DNA of 64,000 nucleotides from NCBI RefSeq assembly GCF_016917755.1, contig NZ_CP070326.1, positions 3,720,001 through 3,784,000 of the forward strand, read 5' to 3'. This document shows positions 43,549 through 54,494 of this stretch, one piece after another (within the stretch, counting starts at the first letter, position 1; each line of letters begins with the position of its first letter). The position numbers and the translations under genes were made by a program. The notes beneath the pieces were generated by a model. The model was not told the origin of the DNA and searched no databases. It saw only the letters and a list, made by a program, of their open reading frames with translations. The DNA comes from Streptomyces noursei (GTDB taxonomy: Bacteria > Actinomycetota > Actinomycetes > Streptomycetales > Streptomycetaceae).

Positions 43549-43893
43549 TCAGCCCGGAGTCGTCGCCTGGGCCGCGAAGCGGGCCTTGGCCTCGTCCACC
43601 TTGCGGCCGAAGTGGACCGAGGTCCACCACAGGGCGGCGAAGACCGCGCCGAGGAAGAACATCGTGGGCACGACCAGGCCGCTGGCGATCAGCGCGATCT
43701 GCAGCGCCCAGCCCAGCTGCACCCCGCCGGGGCGGGTCAGCATCCCGCACAGCAGCAGGCTCAGCAGCATCGCGATGCCGCTGACGATCCAGATGGTGGC
43801 CCGGGAGATGTCGGTGAGCTGCATCGCGACCAGACCGGCGAAGCCGATCACGAAGAACTCGCCTATCAGGGTGCTGGCACACAGCGTGCGCAT
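43549..43893 (-). CDS. DUF4233 membrane protein
   Basis: 114 residues, ATG start 2 nt after the folC stop. Four hydrophobic helices (FFVIGFAGLVAMQL, TIWIVSGIAMLLSLLLCGML, LQIALIASGLVV, TMFFLGAVFAALWW). Short charged tail. Function unknown. The conserved position after folC in actinobacteria supports it being real. Confidence 0.85.
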   Translation of the reverse strand: MRTLCASTLIGEFFVIGFAGLVAMQLTDISRATIWIVSGIAMLLSLLLCGMLTRPGGVQLGWALQIALIASGLVVPTMFFLGAVFAALWWTSVHFGRKVDEAKARFAAQATTPG

Positions 43894-43895
43894 GG

Positions 43896-45422
43896 TCAGT
43901 TCCTTCCGAGGAGCAGCCGGGCCTCGCCGACCGTGATCACCGAGCCGGTCACCAGCACACCGGCGCCGGAAAACTCGCCCTCCTCCTCGGCGAGGGTGAT
44001 CGCCGCCTCCAGGGCGTCGTCCAGCCGCGGCTCGACCTGGACCCGCTCGGAGCCGAAGATCTCCACGGCGATGGCGGCCAGCTCGTCCGGATCCATCGCA
44101 CGCTGGCTGGAATTCCGCGTCACCACGACCTCGGCGAAGATCGGCTCGAACGCCTCCAGGAAGCCCCGGACGTCCTTGTCGTCGCTGGCGCCGACGACAC
44201 CGATCAGCCGGCTGAAGCCGAACGCCTCGCTGACCGTGTCGGCCGCCGCCCGGGCGCCGCCCGGGTTGTGCGCGGCGTCCAGCACCACGGTGGGGCTGCG
44301 CCGGACGACCTCCATCCGACCGGGCGAGCTGACCGCGGCGAACGCGGAGCGGACGGTGTCGATGTCGAGGGTGCGGGCGTGGTCGGAGCCGACGCCGAAG
44401 AACGCCTCGACGGCGGCGAGCGCGACCGCGGCGTTGTGCGCCTGGTGGGCACCGTGCAGCGGGAGGAAGACCTCCGGGTACTCGCCGCCGAGCCCGCGCA
44501 GGGTCAGCATCTGGCCGCCGACCGCCACCTCGCGGGAGAGCACCCCGAACTCCATGCCCTCGCGGGCCACCGTGGCGTCCACCTCGACCGCGCGCTTGAG
44601 CATCACCGCGGCGGCGTCCACCGGCTGCTGGGCCAGGACGACCGTCGCGTCCTTCTTGATGATCCCGGACTTCTCGCCGGCGATCTGCTCGGGCGTCTCG
44701 CCCAGCCGGTCGGTGTGGTCCAGCGAGATGGGGGTGATCACGGCGACGTCGCCGTCGATGACGTTGGTCGCGTCCCAGGTGCCGCCCATGCCGACCTCGA
44801 CGACCGCGACGTCCACCGGGGCGTCGGCGAACGCGGCGAACGCCATCGCGGTCAGCACCTCGAAGAAGGAGAGGCGGTACTCCTGCTGTCCGTCGATCAT
44901 CTCCACGTACGGCGCGATGTCGCGGTAGGTCTCGATGAAGCGCTCGGCGGAGATGGGGCTGCCGTCCAGGCTGATCCGCTCGGTGACGGACTGGACGTGC
45001 GGGCTGGTGTAACGGCCGGTGCGCAGCTCGAAGGCGCCGAGCAGGGCCTCGATCATGCGGGCCGTGCTGGTCTTGCCGTTGGTCCCCGTGATGTGGATGG
45101 AGGGGTAGGCGCGCTGCGGCGAGCCCAGGACGTCCAGCAGCGCGGCGATCCGCTCGATCGACGGGTCGAGTTTGGTCTCGCCCCAGCGGCCGCCCAGCTC
45201 CTCCTCGACGGCGCGCAGCGCGCGGTCGGTCTCCGGGTCGGCGGGGCGGGCCGGGACCTGCTCCCCCTGCGGCGGCCCGGCCTGCGCGCGCAGGGTCCGG
45301 CTGCCGGCCTCGATCACGGCGAGGTCGGGGTCGCGCTCGGTCTCCGCCTCCACCATCTCCTCGAAGGCGTCGGTCGGGTCGGGAGTCGGGTCGGGATCGT
45401 CGTTCTGGGGGCGCTCGCTCAC
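43896..45422 (-). CDS. folC: Folylpolyglutamate synthase / dihydrofolate synthase
   Basis: 508 residues from a GTG (VSERPQNDDPDPTPDPTDAF). A longer TTG start is less likely. An acidic 75-residue N-terminal extension precedes the Mur-ligase-type fold with the P-loop TGTNGKTST near 125. It adds glutamate to folates. TAGACT lies 7 nt before the GTG, suggesting a leaderless mRNA. Confidence 0.95.
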   Translation of the reverse strand: MSERPQNDDPDPTPDPTDAFEEMVEAETERDPDLAVIEAGSRTLRAQAGPPQGEQVPARPADPETDRALRAVEEELGGRWGETKLDPSIERIAALLDVLGSPQRAYPSIHITGTNGKTSTARMIEALLGAFELRTGRYTSPHVQSVTERISLDGSPISAERFIETYRDIAPYVEMIDGQQEYRLSFFEVLTAMAFAAFADAPVDVAVVEVGMGGTWDATNVIDGDVAVITPISLDHTDRLGETPEQIAGEKSGIIKKDATVVLAQQPVDAAAVMLKRAVEVDATVAREGMEFGVLSREVAVGGQMLTLRGLGGEYPEVFLPLHGAHQAHNAAVALAAVEAFFGVGSDHARTLDIDTVRSAFAAVSSPGRMEVVRRSPTVVLDAAHNPGGARAAADTVSEAFGFSRLIGVVGASDDKDVRGFLEAFEPIFAEVVVTRNSSQRAMDPDELAAIAVEIFGSERVQVEPRLDDALEAAITLAEEEGEFSGAGVLVTGSVITVGEARLLLGRN

Positions 45423-45512
45423 GACGACAAGTCTACGAGGCACCACCGACAACGGACCTGCGCCGCCCCCGCGCCGCTCACCGCCCGGCCCGCGCCCGGG
45501 TCGCCGCCCCGG

Positions 45513-46961
45513 TCAGGACAGCGCCGCCTCCATCATCGCCTTGGCGATCGGGGCGGCCAGGCCGTTGCCGGAGACCTCGTTGCGGGCCGCGTGCCCGTCC
45601 TCGACCATCACGGCGACCGCGACCTGGTGGCCCTTGCCGTCATCCGCGTACGAGACGAACCAGGCGTAGGGGGTGCCGCTGTTGTCGACGCCGTGCTGGG
45701 CGGTGCCGGTCTTGCCGCCGACGGTCACCCCGTCGATCTTCGCGTTGGAGCCGGTGCCCTTGTCCACGACCGTCTGCATCGCCGAGCGCAGCTGGGCGGC
45801 GGTCCGGCTCGACATCGCCGTGCGGTAGGTCCTGGGGTCGTTCTGCTGGACGGTGTTGCCGCCGCCGTCGGTGAGCTTGTCGACCAGCTGCGGGGCCTTC
45901 AGATCGCCCCCGTTGGCGATCGCCGAGGCGACCATCGCCATCTGGAGCGGGGTGGCCTGGTCGTCGAACTGGCCGATGCCGGAGAGCGCGGTCTGCGCCT
46001 GGTCCATGTCCTTGGGGTAGACGCTCTTGGTGGCGCGCACCGGGACGTCCATCTTGGCGTCGTTGAAGCCGAACTTCTCGGCCTGCGCCCTCACCTTGTC
46101 CTTGCCCAGGTCGACGGCCATCTTGGCGAAGACGGTGTTGCAGGAGTACTGGAGCGCGGTGCGGATGGTGGCGTTCTCACAGGGCGCCGAGGCGCTCTCG
46201 TTGGTCAGCTGGGTGCGGGTGTTGGGCAGGGTGTACGGGTCGGGGCTGGTGGTGGGCTGGTCCACCGAGGAGTACAGGCCGTTCTCCAGCGCGGCGGCGG
46301 CGACCACCAGCTTGAAGGTGGAGCCGGGCGGCAGCGGCTGGCGCAGCGCGCGGTTGAGGTTCGGCTGGCCGGCGTCGTTCGTCAGGGACTGCCACGCCTT
46401 CTGGTCGGCGGTGGAGGAGCCGGCGAACTTCCCCGGGTCGTACGACGGGGTGCTGACCATGCCCAGGATCCGCCCGGTCGCCGGGTCCAGCGCGATGGCC
46501 GCACCGGTCTTGCCGCCGAGCGCCTCGTAACCGGCCTTCTGCACCTTGGGGTCGATGGTGGTGGCCACGTCGCCGCCCTTGGGGCGCTCGTGCAGCAGGG
46601 TGTCGGCGGGGTTCTGCAGCCGGCTGTCGCTGCCGCCGAGCAGGTCGCCGTAGAGGCTCTCCAGCTGGGTGCTGCCGAAGATCTGCGAGGAGAAGCCGGT
46701 GACCGGGGCGTAGAGCGGGCCGTCCTTGTAGGTCCGCTTGTACGTGAGTGAGGAGGAGGTGGCGGCGGAACCGGTGATCGGCTGGCCGTCGACGAGGATG
46801 TTGCCCAGCGGCGCGGAGTACTTGGCGATGTTCACCCGGGGGTTGTGCGGGTCCTCCCGGTAGTCGCTGGCCTTGGCGCCCTGGATCCAGGTGGCCCAGA
46901 CCATCAGCACCAGGACCAGCGCGAGGCAGAATGCCGAGACCCGTCGCAGGGGCTTGTTCAT
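45513..46961 (-). CDS. Penicillin-binding transpeptidase, PbpA-type
   Basis: 482 residues from ATG (MNKPLRRVSAFCLALVLVLM), with GAGGAG 9 nt upstream. Membrane anchor, short N-terminal domain, then STFK near 215, SCN near 272 and KTGTAQ near 417: a complete class B transpeptidase set. Similar in length to actinobacterial PbpA, usually paired with a SEDS gene elsewhere. Here it stands alone between folC and a divergent membrane-protein gene. Confidence 0.9.
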   Translation of the reverse strand: MNKPLRRVSAFCLALVLVLMVWATWIQGAKASDYREDPHNPRVNIAKYSAPLGNILVDGQPITGSAATSSSLTYKRTYKDGPLYAPVTGFSSQIFGSTQLESLYGDLLGGSDSRLQNPADTLLHERPKGGDVATTIDPKVQKAGYEALGGKTGAAIALDPATGRILGMVSTPSYDPGKFAGSSTADQKAWQSLTNDAGQPNLNRALRQPLPPGSTFKLVVAAAALENGLYSSVDQPTTSPDPYTLPNTRTQLTNESASAPCENATIRTALQYSCNTVFAKMAVDLGKDKVRAQAEKFGFNDAKMDVPVRATKSVYPKDMDQAQTALSGIGQFDDQATPLQMAMVASAIANGGDLKAPQLVDKLTDGGGNTVQQNDPRTYRTAMSSRTAAQLRSAMQTVVDKGTGSNAKIDGVTVGGKTGTAQHGVDNSGTPYAWFVSYADDGKGHQVAVAVMVEDGHAARNEVSGNGLAAPIAKAMMEAALS

Positions 46962-47219
46962 GGGCGCGGCTCCTCGGGGCTGGGGACGGGGACCGGACAT
47001 GCGTTTCCGCCGGAACTCCGGCATTCCGGTCCACGGTGCCTCGCCTTCATGAGAGCGTCATGAGAACCGCGTACCACCAGGATGTGAGCGATCGGACCGT
47101 CGGACGGGACAACCTTTCCGCCGCTCGACGCCCTCTTGCACGGCGGGGTCTGGGATGGCCACGGACCGTGTGGCCACGGTGTACGTGAAAAAAGTCGGGA
47201 AAGCAGGAGCTGAAGAGGC

Positions 47220-48452
47220 GTGCCGGCAATCAGTCAGCGGATGCATTTGGTGTTGCTCACCGGGTGGACCGTGCTGTGGTTCTTGATCGTGGAGCCGCAC
47301 GGCGGCTTCTCCTGGCACTACCTGCGCACCGGCGGCGAGCTGATATACCAGGGCAGCTCCGGCGACGGCACCGGCGGCCTCAACCTCTACGCGCACCACC
47401 CCGAGCTCCAGATGGGGCCGATCAGCTTCCTGACGGCCGGGCTGTTCAACCCGTTCCCCGAGGCCACCGGCCAGTTCCTCGCCGCGGCCCTGATGTCCGC
47501 GCTGGGCCTGGTGATCCTGGTGCTGGCCGGCCGCAGCGCCGCCCACCACTTCCTGGGCACCGGCACCAACCACCAGCGGCTGCGGCAGCGGGTGCTGATC
47601 GCCGGGCTGGCCTTCATCCCCATGTGGATCGAGGTCGCGGTCCGCTTCGGGCATCTCGACGACGTCCTGGCGCTGTTCTTCACCGCCCTCGCGGTCCGCG
47701 CCGTCACCCGCGGCAACGCCGCCCTGACCGGTGCCTTCCTGGCGCTGGCGATGGACTCCAAGCCGACCGCGCTGGCCTTCGTCCCGCTGCTGCTGGCGCT
47801 CCCCCGGGACAAGTGGCTCAAGGCCGGCCTGTGGTGCACCGGACTGGTCGCCGTCGCCTGGTTGCCGTTCTTCCTCGGCGACGCCCAGTCCTTCGCCGCC
47901 GCCAAGTTCGCCATCCCCAACCAGCCGGCGTCCGCGCTGCGCTGGCTGGGCGCCGACGACCCCGAGACACCCGGCTGGGTCCGTCCCGCGCAGTTCGGCC
48001 TCGGGCTGGTGCTGGGCGGGCTCGCGGTCTGGCGGGGCCGCTGGGCGGCGGTGGTGCTGCTGGGCGCCAACGCCCGGATCGTGCTGGACCCCAGCGTCTA
48101 CACGTACTACACCGCCTCGGTGCTGCTCGGCACCCTGCTGTGGGACGTCATCGGGCAGCGCCGCCTGGTGCCCTGGTGGAGCTGGCTGGCGCTGCTCATC
48201 CTCTACGGCAGCGTCTTCGCCGTCCCGGACGACTCCGCGCGGGGCCTGATCCGGCTCGCGTTCGTGGCGGCCTCCACGGCGTACGTGCTGCTGTGGCCGG
48301 TCCGGGAGCGGGGCGACCGCGGCGGGCGGCGGGGACGCCGCAGGCCCCCCGCCCATAGGGACGAGGGGCCTGCGGAGGAGGCCACGGGCCCCGGCGGGTG
48401 GCCGGGGCCGGCGCCGACTACGCCGTGGGCAGGGCCGCCAGCTGCGCGGTGA
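47220..48452 (+). CDS. Polytopic membrane protein, glycosyltransferase-87-like
   Basis: 410 residues, GTG start with AGGAG about 11 nt upstream. Nine or ten membrane segments, with the early loop LYAHHPELQMGPISFL and the region DSKPTALAFVPLLLALPRDKW. The pattern resembles DUF2029/GT87 mannosyltransferases using polyprenyl-phosphate sugars. No definite catalytic motif. The basic Pro/Gly-rich tail overlaps the end of valS by 35 nt on the other strand, so its final 40 residues may be poorly conserved. Confidence 0.65.
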   Translation: MPAISQRMHLVLLTGWTVLWFLIVEPHGGFSWHYLRTGGELIYQGSSGDGTGGLNLYAHHPELQMGPISFLTAGLFNPFPEATGQFLAAALMSALGLVILVLAGRSAAHHFLGTGTNHQRLRQRVLIAGLAFIPMWIEVAVRFGHLDDVLALFFTALAVRAVTRGNAALTGAFLALAMDSKPTALAFVPLLLALPRDKWLKAGLWCTGLVAVAWLPFFLGDAQSFAAAKFAIPNQPASALRWLGADDPETPGWVRPAQFGLGLVLGGLAVWRGRWAAVVLLGANARIVLDPSVYTYYTASVLLGTLLWDVIGQRRLVPWWSWLALLILYGSVFAVPDDSARGLIRLAFVAASTAYVLLWPVRERGDRGGRRGRRRPPAHRDEGPAEEATGPGGWPGPAPTTPWAGPPAAR

Positions 48453-51036
48453 TCCGCTCGATGTCGGCCTCGGCGGCCGCCTTGCGGGTCCGGATCTTCT
48501 CCTTGACCTGCTCGGGGGCCTTGGCGAGGAACGCCTCGTTGCCGAGCTTGGCGGTGGTCTGGGCCAGTTCCTTCTCGGCCGCCGCCAGGTCCTTCGCGAG
48601 CCGCTTGCGCTCCGCCTCGACGTCGATCGCACCGGACAGGTCCAGGGCGACGGTGGCGCCGGCGACCGGCAGGGACGCGGTGGCGGTGAAGTCCTCGCCG
48701 GCCGGCTGCAGGCGCAGCAGCGACCGCATCGCGGCCTCGTGCGGCGCCAGCGCCGTACCGGTCAGGTCCAGCCGCGCGGGGACCTTCTGGCCCGGCTGCA
48801 GGCCCTGGTCGGAGCGGAACCGGCGGACCTCGGTGACGACCTGCTGGACGGTCTCGATCTCCCGCTCGGCCGCCGCGTCCCGGAAGCCCGAGTCTCCGGG
48901 CCACTCGGCGATGACCACCGACTCGCCGCCGGTCAGGGTCGTCCACAGCGTCTCGGTGACGAACGGCACGACCGGGTGCAGCAGCCGCAGGGTGACGTCC
49001 AGGACCTCGCCCAGCACGCGGCGGGAGGCGTCGGCGGCCGGGCCGCCCGCCATGAACGTCGTCTTGGACAGCTCCACGTACCAGTCGAAGACCTCGTCCC
49101 AGGCGAAGTGGAAGAGGGTGTCCGACAGCTTGGCGAACTGGTAGTCGTCGTAGTACGCGTCGACCTCGGCGACGACCGAGTTGAGCCGGGAGAGGATCCA
49201 CCGGTCGGTCGCCGACAGCTGCTCGGCGGGCGGCAGTTCGCCCTCGACCGTCGCGCCGTTCATCAGCGCGAAGCGGGTGGCGTTCCAGATCTTGTTGGCG
49301 AAGTTGCGGGAGCCCTGCACCCAGTCCTCGCCGATCGGGACGTCGACGCCGGGGTTGGCGCCGCGGGCGAGCGTGAACCGCACCGCGTCCGACCCGTAGG
49401 TGTCCATCCAGTCCAGCGGGTTGACCGCGTTCCCGAAGGACTTGGACATCTTCTTGCCGAACTGGTCGCGGACCATGCCGTGCAGCGCGATGGTGTGGAA
49501 CGGCGGGGTGCCGTCCATCGCGTACAGCCCGAACATCATCATCCGGGCGACCCAGAAGAAGAGGATGTCGTAGCCGGTGACCAGGACCGAGTTCGGGTAG
49601 AACTTCTCGACGCTCGGGGTCTGCTCGGGCCAGCCCAGCGTGGAGAACGGCCACAGGCCGGACGAGAACCAGGTGTCGAGGACGTCGGTGTCCTGGTGCC
49701 ACCCCTCGCCGGTGGGCGCCTCCTCGTCGGGCCCGACGCAGACGACCTCGCCGTTCGGCCCGTACCAGACCGGGATGCGGTGGCCCCACCACAGCTGCCG
49801 CGAGATGCACCAGTCGTGGAGGTTGTCGACCCAGCCGAAGTACCGGGACTCCATCTCCTTGGGGTGGATCGCGACCTTGCCGTCGCGGACCGCGTCACCG
49901 GCGGCCTTCGCCAGCGGGCCGACCTTGACCCACCACTGCATCGACAGCCGCGGCTCGATGGTGGTCTTGCAGCGCGAGCAGTGCCCGACGGAGTGGGTGT
50001 ACGGGCGCTTCTCGGCGACGATCCGGCCCTCGGCGCGCAGCGCGCCGACGATCGCCGACCGGGCCTCGAAGCGGTCCAGCCCCTGGAACGGGCCGTGCGC
50101 GGTGATCACGCCGCGCTCGTCGAGGACGGCCAGGTTGGCCAGGCCGTGCCGCCGGCCGATCTCGAAGTCGTTCGGGTCGTGCGCCGGCGTGACCTTGACC
50201 GCACCGGTGCCGAACTCCGGGTCGACGTGCTCGTCCGCGACGACCGGGATCCGCCGCCCGGTCAGCGGCAGCTCGATCTCGGTGCCGACGAGGTGCGCGT
50301 AGCGCTCGTCCTCCGGGTGGACGGCGACGGCGGTGTCGCCGAGCATCGTCTCGGCGCGGGTGGTGGCCACGACGATCGACGCCTCGCCCTCGCCGTACCG
50401 GATCGACACCAGCTCGCCGTCGTCGTCCTGGTACTCCACCTCGATGTCGGAGATGGCGGTCAGACAGCGCGGGCACCAGTTGATGATGCGCTCGGCGCGG
50501 TAGATCAGCTCGTCGTCGTAGAGCCGCTTGAAGATCGTCTGGACGGCCTTGGAGAGGCCCTCGTCCATGGTGAAGCGCTCACGGGACCAGGCGACGCCGT
50601 CGCCGAGGCGCCGCATCTGCCCGGAGATCTGACCGCCGGACTCGCCCTTCCACTGCCAGACGCGCTCGACGAACGCCTCGCGCCCCAGGTCGTGCCGCGA
50701 CACGCCCTCCTTGGCGAGTTCACGCTCGACCACGTTCTGGGTAGCGATACCGGCGTGGTCCATGCCCGGCTGCCAGAGCGTCTCGTAACCCTGCATCCGC
50801 TTGCGGCGGGTGAGCGCGTCGATGAGCGTGTGCTCGAAGGCGTGCCCCAGGTGCAGGGAGCCGGTGACGTTCGGCGGGGGGATGACGACGGTGTACGGCG
50901 GCTTGTCGCTCTTCTCGTCCGCCTCGAAGTAGCCCCGCTCTACCCAGCGCTCGTACAACGGCCCCTCTACATCGGCCGGCGTGTACTGAGTCGGCAGTTC
51001 GGGGACGCTGTGCTGCTGCTGAGTGTTCTCGGTCAC
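48418..51036 (-). CDS. valS: Valyl-tRNA synthetase
   Basis: 872 residues from a GTG (VTENTQQQHSVPELPTQYTP); longer readings add unrelated sequence. Class I signatures HLGH (HIGH) near 65 and KMSKS near 533. The editing domain lies between them, and a C-terminal coiled-coil arm (KRLAKDLAAAEKELAQTTAK) ends the protein. TACACT lies 7 nt before the GTG, suggesting a leaderless mRNA. No T-box leader was seen. Confidence 0.98.
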   Translation of the reverse strand: MTENTQQQHSVPELPTQYTPADVEGPLYERWVERGYFEADEKSDKPPYTVVIPPPNVTGSLHLGHAFEHTLIDALTRRKRMQGYETLWQPGMDHAGIATQNVVERELAKEGVSRHDLGREAFVERVWQWKGESGGQISGQMRRLGDGVAWSRERFTMDEGLSKAVQTIFKRLYDDELIYRAERIINWCPRCLTAISDIEVEYQDDDGELVSIRYGEGEASIVVATTRAETMLGDTAVAVHPEDERYAHLVGTEIELPLTGRRIPVVADEHVDPEFGTGAVKVTPAHDPNDFEIGRRHGLANLAVLDERGVITAHGPFQGLDRFEARSAIVGALRAEGRIVAEKRPYTHSVGHCSRCKTTIEPRLSMQWWVKVGPLAKAAGDAVRDGKVAIHPKEMESRYFGWVDNLHDWCISRQLWWGHRIPVWYGPNGEVVCVGPDEEAPTGEGWHQDTDVLDTWFSSGLWPFSTLGWPEQTPSVEKFYPNSVLVTGYDILFFWVARMMMFGLYAMDGTPPFHTIALHGMVRDQFGKKMSKSFGNAVNPLDWMDTYGSDAVRFTLARGANPGVDVPIGEDWVQGSRNFANKIWNATRFALMNGATVEGELPPAEQLSATDRWILSRLNSVVAEVDAYYDDYQFAKLSDTLFHFAWDEVFDWYVELSKTTFMAGGPAADASRRVLGEVLDVTLRLLHPVVPFVTETLWTTLTGGESVVIAEWPGDSGFRDAAAEREIETVQQVVTEVRRFRSDQGLQPGQKVPARLDLTGTALAPHEAAMRSLLRLQPAGEDFTATASLPVAGATVALDLSGAIDVEAERKRLAKDLAAAEKELAQTTAKLGNEAFLAKAPEQVKEKIRTRKAAAEADIERITAQLAALPTA

Positions 51037-51206
51037 GACCGACAGTGTACGGGCGCCCGTGTAGCGGCTTCGAATCGGTTTCGCCCCCGGGGCCACGGCT
51101 GTCAGCGGCGTCGTACAGGATGTCGGCAGCGCATAAACATCACGCCGACGCCCGGACGCCCCGCGCAGCACTCCGGCGTCACCGCAGTCACGAGGGGATC
51201 CGCTCC

Positions 51207-52172
51207 ATGAGCTACAACCAGCCGCCTCCGGGCCCGTACGGTCAGCAGCCCCAGCAGCCCGGCCCGTACGGACAGCCGCAGCCGCCCACCCCGCAGCCCG
51301 GCTACGGCTACCCGCAGCAGGGCGGCCAGGTGCCTCCTCAGCAGGGCTACGGCTACCCGCAGCAGGCCCCCCAGCAGGCGCCCCAACAGTTCCCGCAGCA
51401 GCAGCCCCCCTACGGCCAGCCCGCGCAGCCCAACTACGGCCAGCAGGCACCCTACGGCGGCCAGCAGACCCCCTACGGGATGATCCCCCAGGAGCCGGAG
51501 TCCGGCGGCGGCAGCGGCAAGAAGATCGGCCTGATCATCGGCGCGGTCGCGGTGGTCGCGGCGATCGGCGTCGGCGCGTACTTCGTCTTCGGCTCGGGCG
51601 GCCAGGTCAAGCCGTACACGATCGCGCTGCCGGACAGCTTGCTGAGCGGGCAGTTCAGCAAGGTGCAGGCGCCCGGGCAGAGCGGCGGCGGTACCGAGAA
51701 CTTCTCGAACGACAAGGACGCCAAGGCGCTGGGCATCACCAACGGCAAGGGCGTTCAGGGCAGTTACAAGGACACCAGCGGGCTGATGATGCAGGTGGTC
51801 GGCATGTACGGGACCATCGGCGACCCTCAGGGCACCGTGACCCAGATGTTCGCCAAGATCGACGACAACGTGAAGAAGACCGCCGGCAGCGCCAAGGTCG
51901 AGGACGTCACACCGGTCACCGAGTACTCACCGAGCGGCTTCGACGGCGAGATCATGAAGTGCCGGACGCAGAAGATCACTGTCTCGGCGGGCGGGATGAC
52001 CGTACCGGTCACCGCCTCCACCTGCATCTGGGGCGACAACAGCGCCGTCGGCGTCGTGCAGCAGAGGGCCGTGCCCAACCCCAACGGCGGCGGCTCTGCC
52101 ACCACCCCGAGCGCCGAGCAGCTCGCGGACACGACCGCCAAGGTCCGCAACGAGGTCCGCAAGGAGAAGTAA
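51207..52172 (+). CDS. Pro/Gln/Tyr-rich single-pass membrane protein
   Basis: 321 residues from ATG (MSYNQPPPGPYGQQPQQPGP), with GAGGGG about 9 nt upstream. Residues 1-95 are PQGY-rich repeats, a membrane helix follows near 110-130 (IGLIIGAVAVVAAIGVGAYF), then an exported globular domain (about 190 residues) with two cysteines near 251 and 272 (MKCRTQ, STCIWGD) that could pair. Function unknown. The low-complexity front resembles many Streptomyces membrane proteins. Confidence 0.85.
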   Translation: MSYNQPPPGPYGQQPQQPGPYGQPQPPTPQPGYGYPQQGGQVPPQQGYGYPQQAPQQAPQQFPQQQPPYGQPAQPNYGQQAPYGGQQTPYGMIPQEPESGGGSGKKIGLIIGAVAVVAAIGVGAYFVFGSGGQVKPYTIALPDSLLSGQFSKVQAPGQSGGGTENFSNDKDAKALGITNGKGVQGSYKDTSGLMMQVVGMYGTIGDPQGTVTQMFAKIDDNVKKTAGSAKVEDVTPVTEYSPSGFDGEIMKCRTQKITVSAGGMTVPVTASTCIWGDNSAVGVVQQRAVPNPNGGGSATTPSAEQLADTTAKVRNEVRKEK

Positions 52173-52249
52173 GGGCGCCGGCCGGGCCTGGCCCACACAG
52201 CCTGCCGAGTCGGCCAGGAGTGAATCCCCGGCCGCAATCCCCAGAGTTC

Positions 52250-52287
52250 AGAACCGCCCGGCAGCAACTGCGCTGCCGGGCGGTTCT
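52250..52287. terminator. Bidirectional terminator before clpX
   Basis: A perfect 16-bp stem (52250-52265 with 52272-52287), loop AACTGC, followed by GTT. It serves the convergent ends of the membrane-protein gene and clpX. Confidence 0.92.
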
Positions 52288-52309
52288 GTTGATGGGGGGC
52301 GCGGAGGCG

Positions 52310-53593
<1,284 letters not shown>

Positions 53594-53684
53594 GAGGTGA
53601 ATCCCCTTCGCCTGGGATCCGCATTGTTCCGCGGACCCGGGAGCTTGCCTATCGACGGTACCTTGCCGGGCCCCCCGTACGGGC

Positions 53685-53722
53685 CCCCCTTGGACCGACT
53701 CGGTTCACTCGGTCCAAGGGGG
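53685..53722 (-). terminator. Terminator after clpP2
   Basis: CCCCCTTGGACCGA pairs perfectly with TCGGTCCAAGGGGG (14 bp, 10-nt loop), 33 nt past the clpP2 stop, before clpX. Confidence 0.9.
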
Positions 53723-53754
53723 CAACACTCCGGCGCATTTCGCGAAGATCGCGA

Positions 53755-54441
53755 TCAGACCGAGACGGAGGTCTTCCGCGTCGAGACGATCTGGTCGACC
53801 AGACCGTACGCCAGGGACTCCTCGGCGGTCAGGATCTTGTCCCGCTCGATGTCCTCGCGGATCTTCTCGATCGGCGTGGACGAGTGCTTGGCCAGCATCT
53901 CCTCCAGCTGCGTGCGCATCCGCTGGATCTCGCGGGCGGCGATCTCCAGGTCGGAGACCTGGCCGCGGCCGGTCTCGCTGAAGGGCTGGTGGATCAGGAC
54001 CCGGGCGTTGGGCAGCGCCATGCGCTTGCCCGGGGTGCCGGCCGCCAGCAGCACGGCCGCGGCGGAGGCCGCCTGGCCCATGCAGACCGTCTGGATGTCG
54101 GGCTTGACGAACTGCATGGTGTCGTAGATCGCCGTCAGCGCCGTGAACGAGCCGCCGGGGCTGTTGATGTAGACCGAGATGTCGCGGTCCGGGTCCATCG
54201 ACTCCAGGCACAGCAGCTGCGCCATGACGTCGTTGGCCGAGGCGTCGTCGACCTGCACGCCGAGGAAGATCACCCGCTCCTCGAAGAGCTTCGCGTAGGG
54301 GTCGTACTCGCGGACGCCCTGCGAGGTGCGCTCGACGAAGCGCGGGACGATATAGCGGGACTCGGCGGGCATGCCGGAGAACTCGGCCTTGGTGCGCTCG
54401 TAGAGGCCGCTTCCGGGGAAGTTGTTCATCTGGAGGTTCAC
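53755..54441 (-). CDS. clpP2: ATP-dependent Clp protease proteolytic subunit ClpP2
   Basis: 228 residues. A GTG start at 54441; an ATG four codons later is an alternative. Catalytic Ser in GQAASAAA near 124 and His in LIHQPF near 150; the Asp lies downstream. Second gene of the clpP1-clpP2 pair, 53 nt after clpP1, and probably cotranscribed under ClgR control. Confidence 0.97.
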   Translation of the reverse strand: MNLQMNNFPGSGLYERTKAEFSGMPAESRYIVPRFVERTSQGVREYDPYAKLFEERVIFLGVQVDDASANDVMAQLLCLESMDPDRDISVYINSPGGSFTALTAIYDTMQFVKPDIQTVCMGQAASAAAVLLAAGTPGKRMALPNARVLIHQPFSETGRGQVSDLEIAAREIQRMRTQLEEMLAKHSSTPIEKIREDIERDKILTAEESLAYGLVDQIVSTRKTSVSV

Positions 54442-54494
54442 CGTCCTGGTGGCGAAAAGGGGCTGGAGTCGACTGCGAAGCGGGAATCCGGGGC

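Noticed and set aside
51037..51206. Possible T-box leader for valS
   Set aside because: No T-box sequence or specifier hairpin. A -10-like hexamer directly before the GTG suggests a leaderless mRNA.
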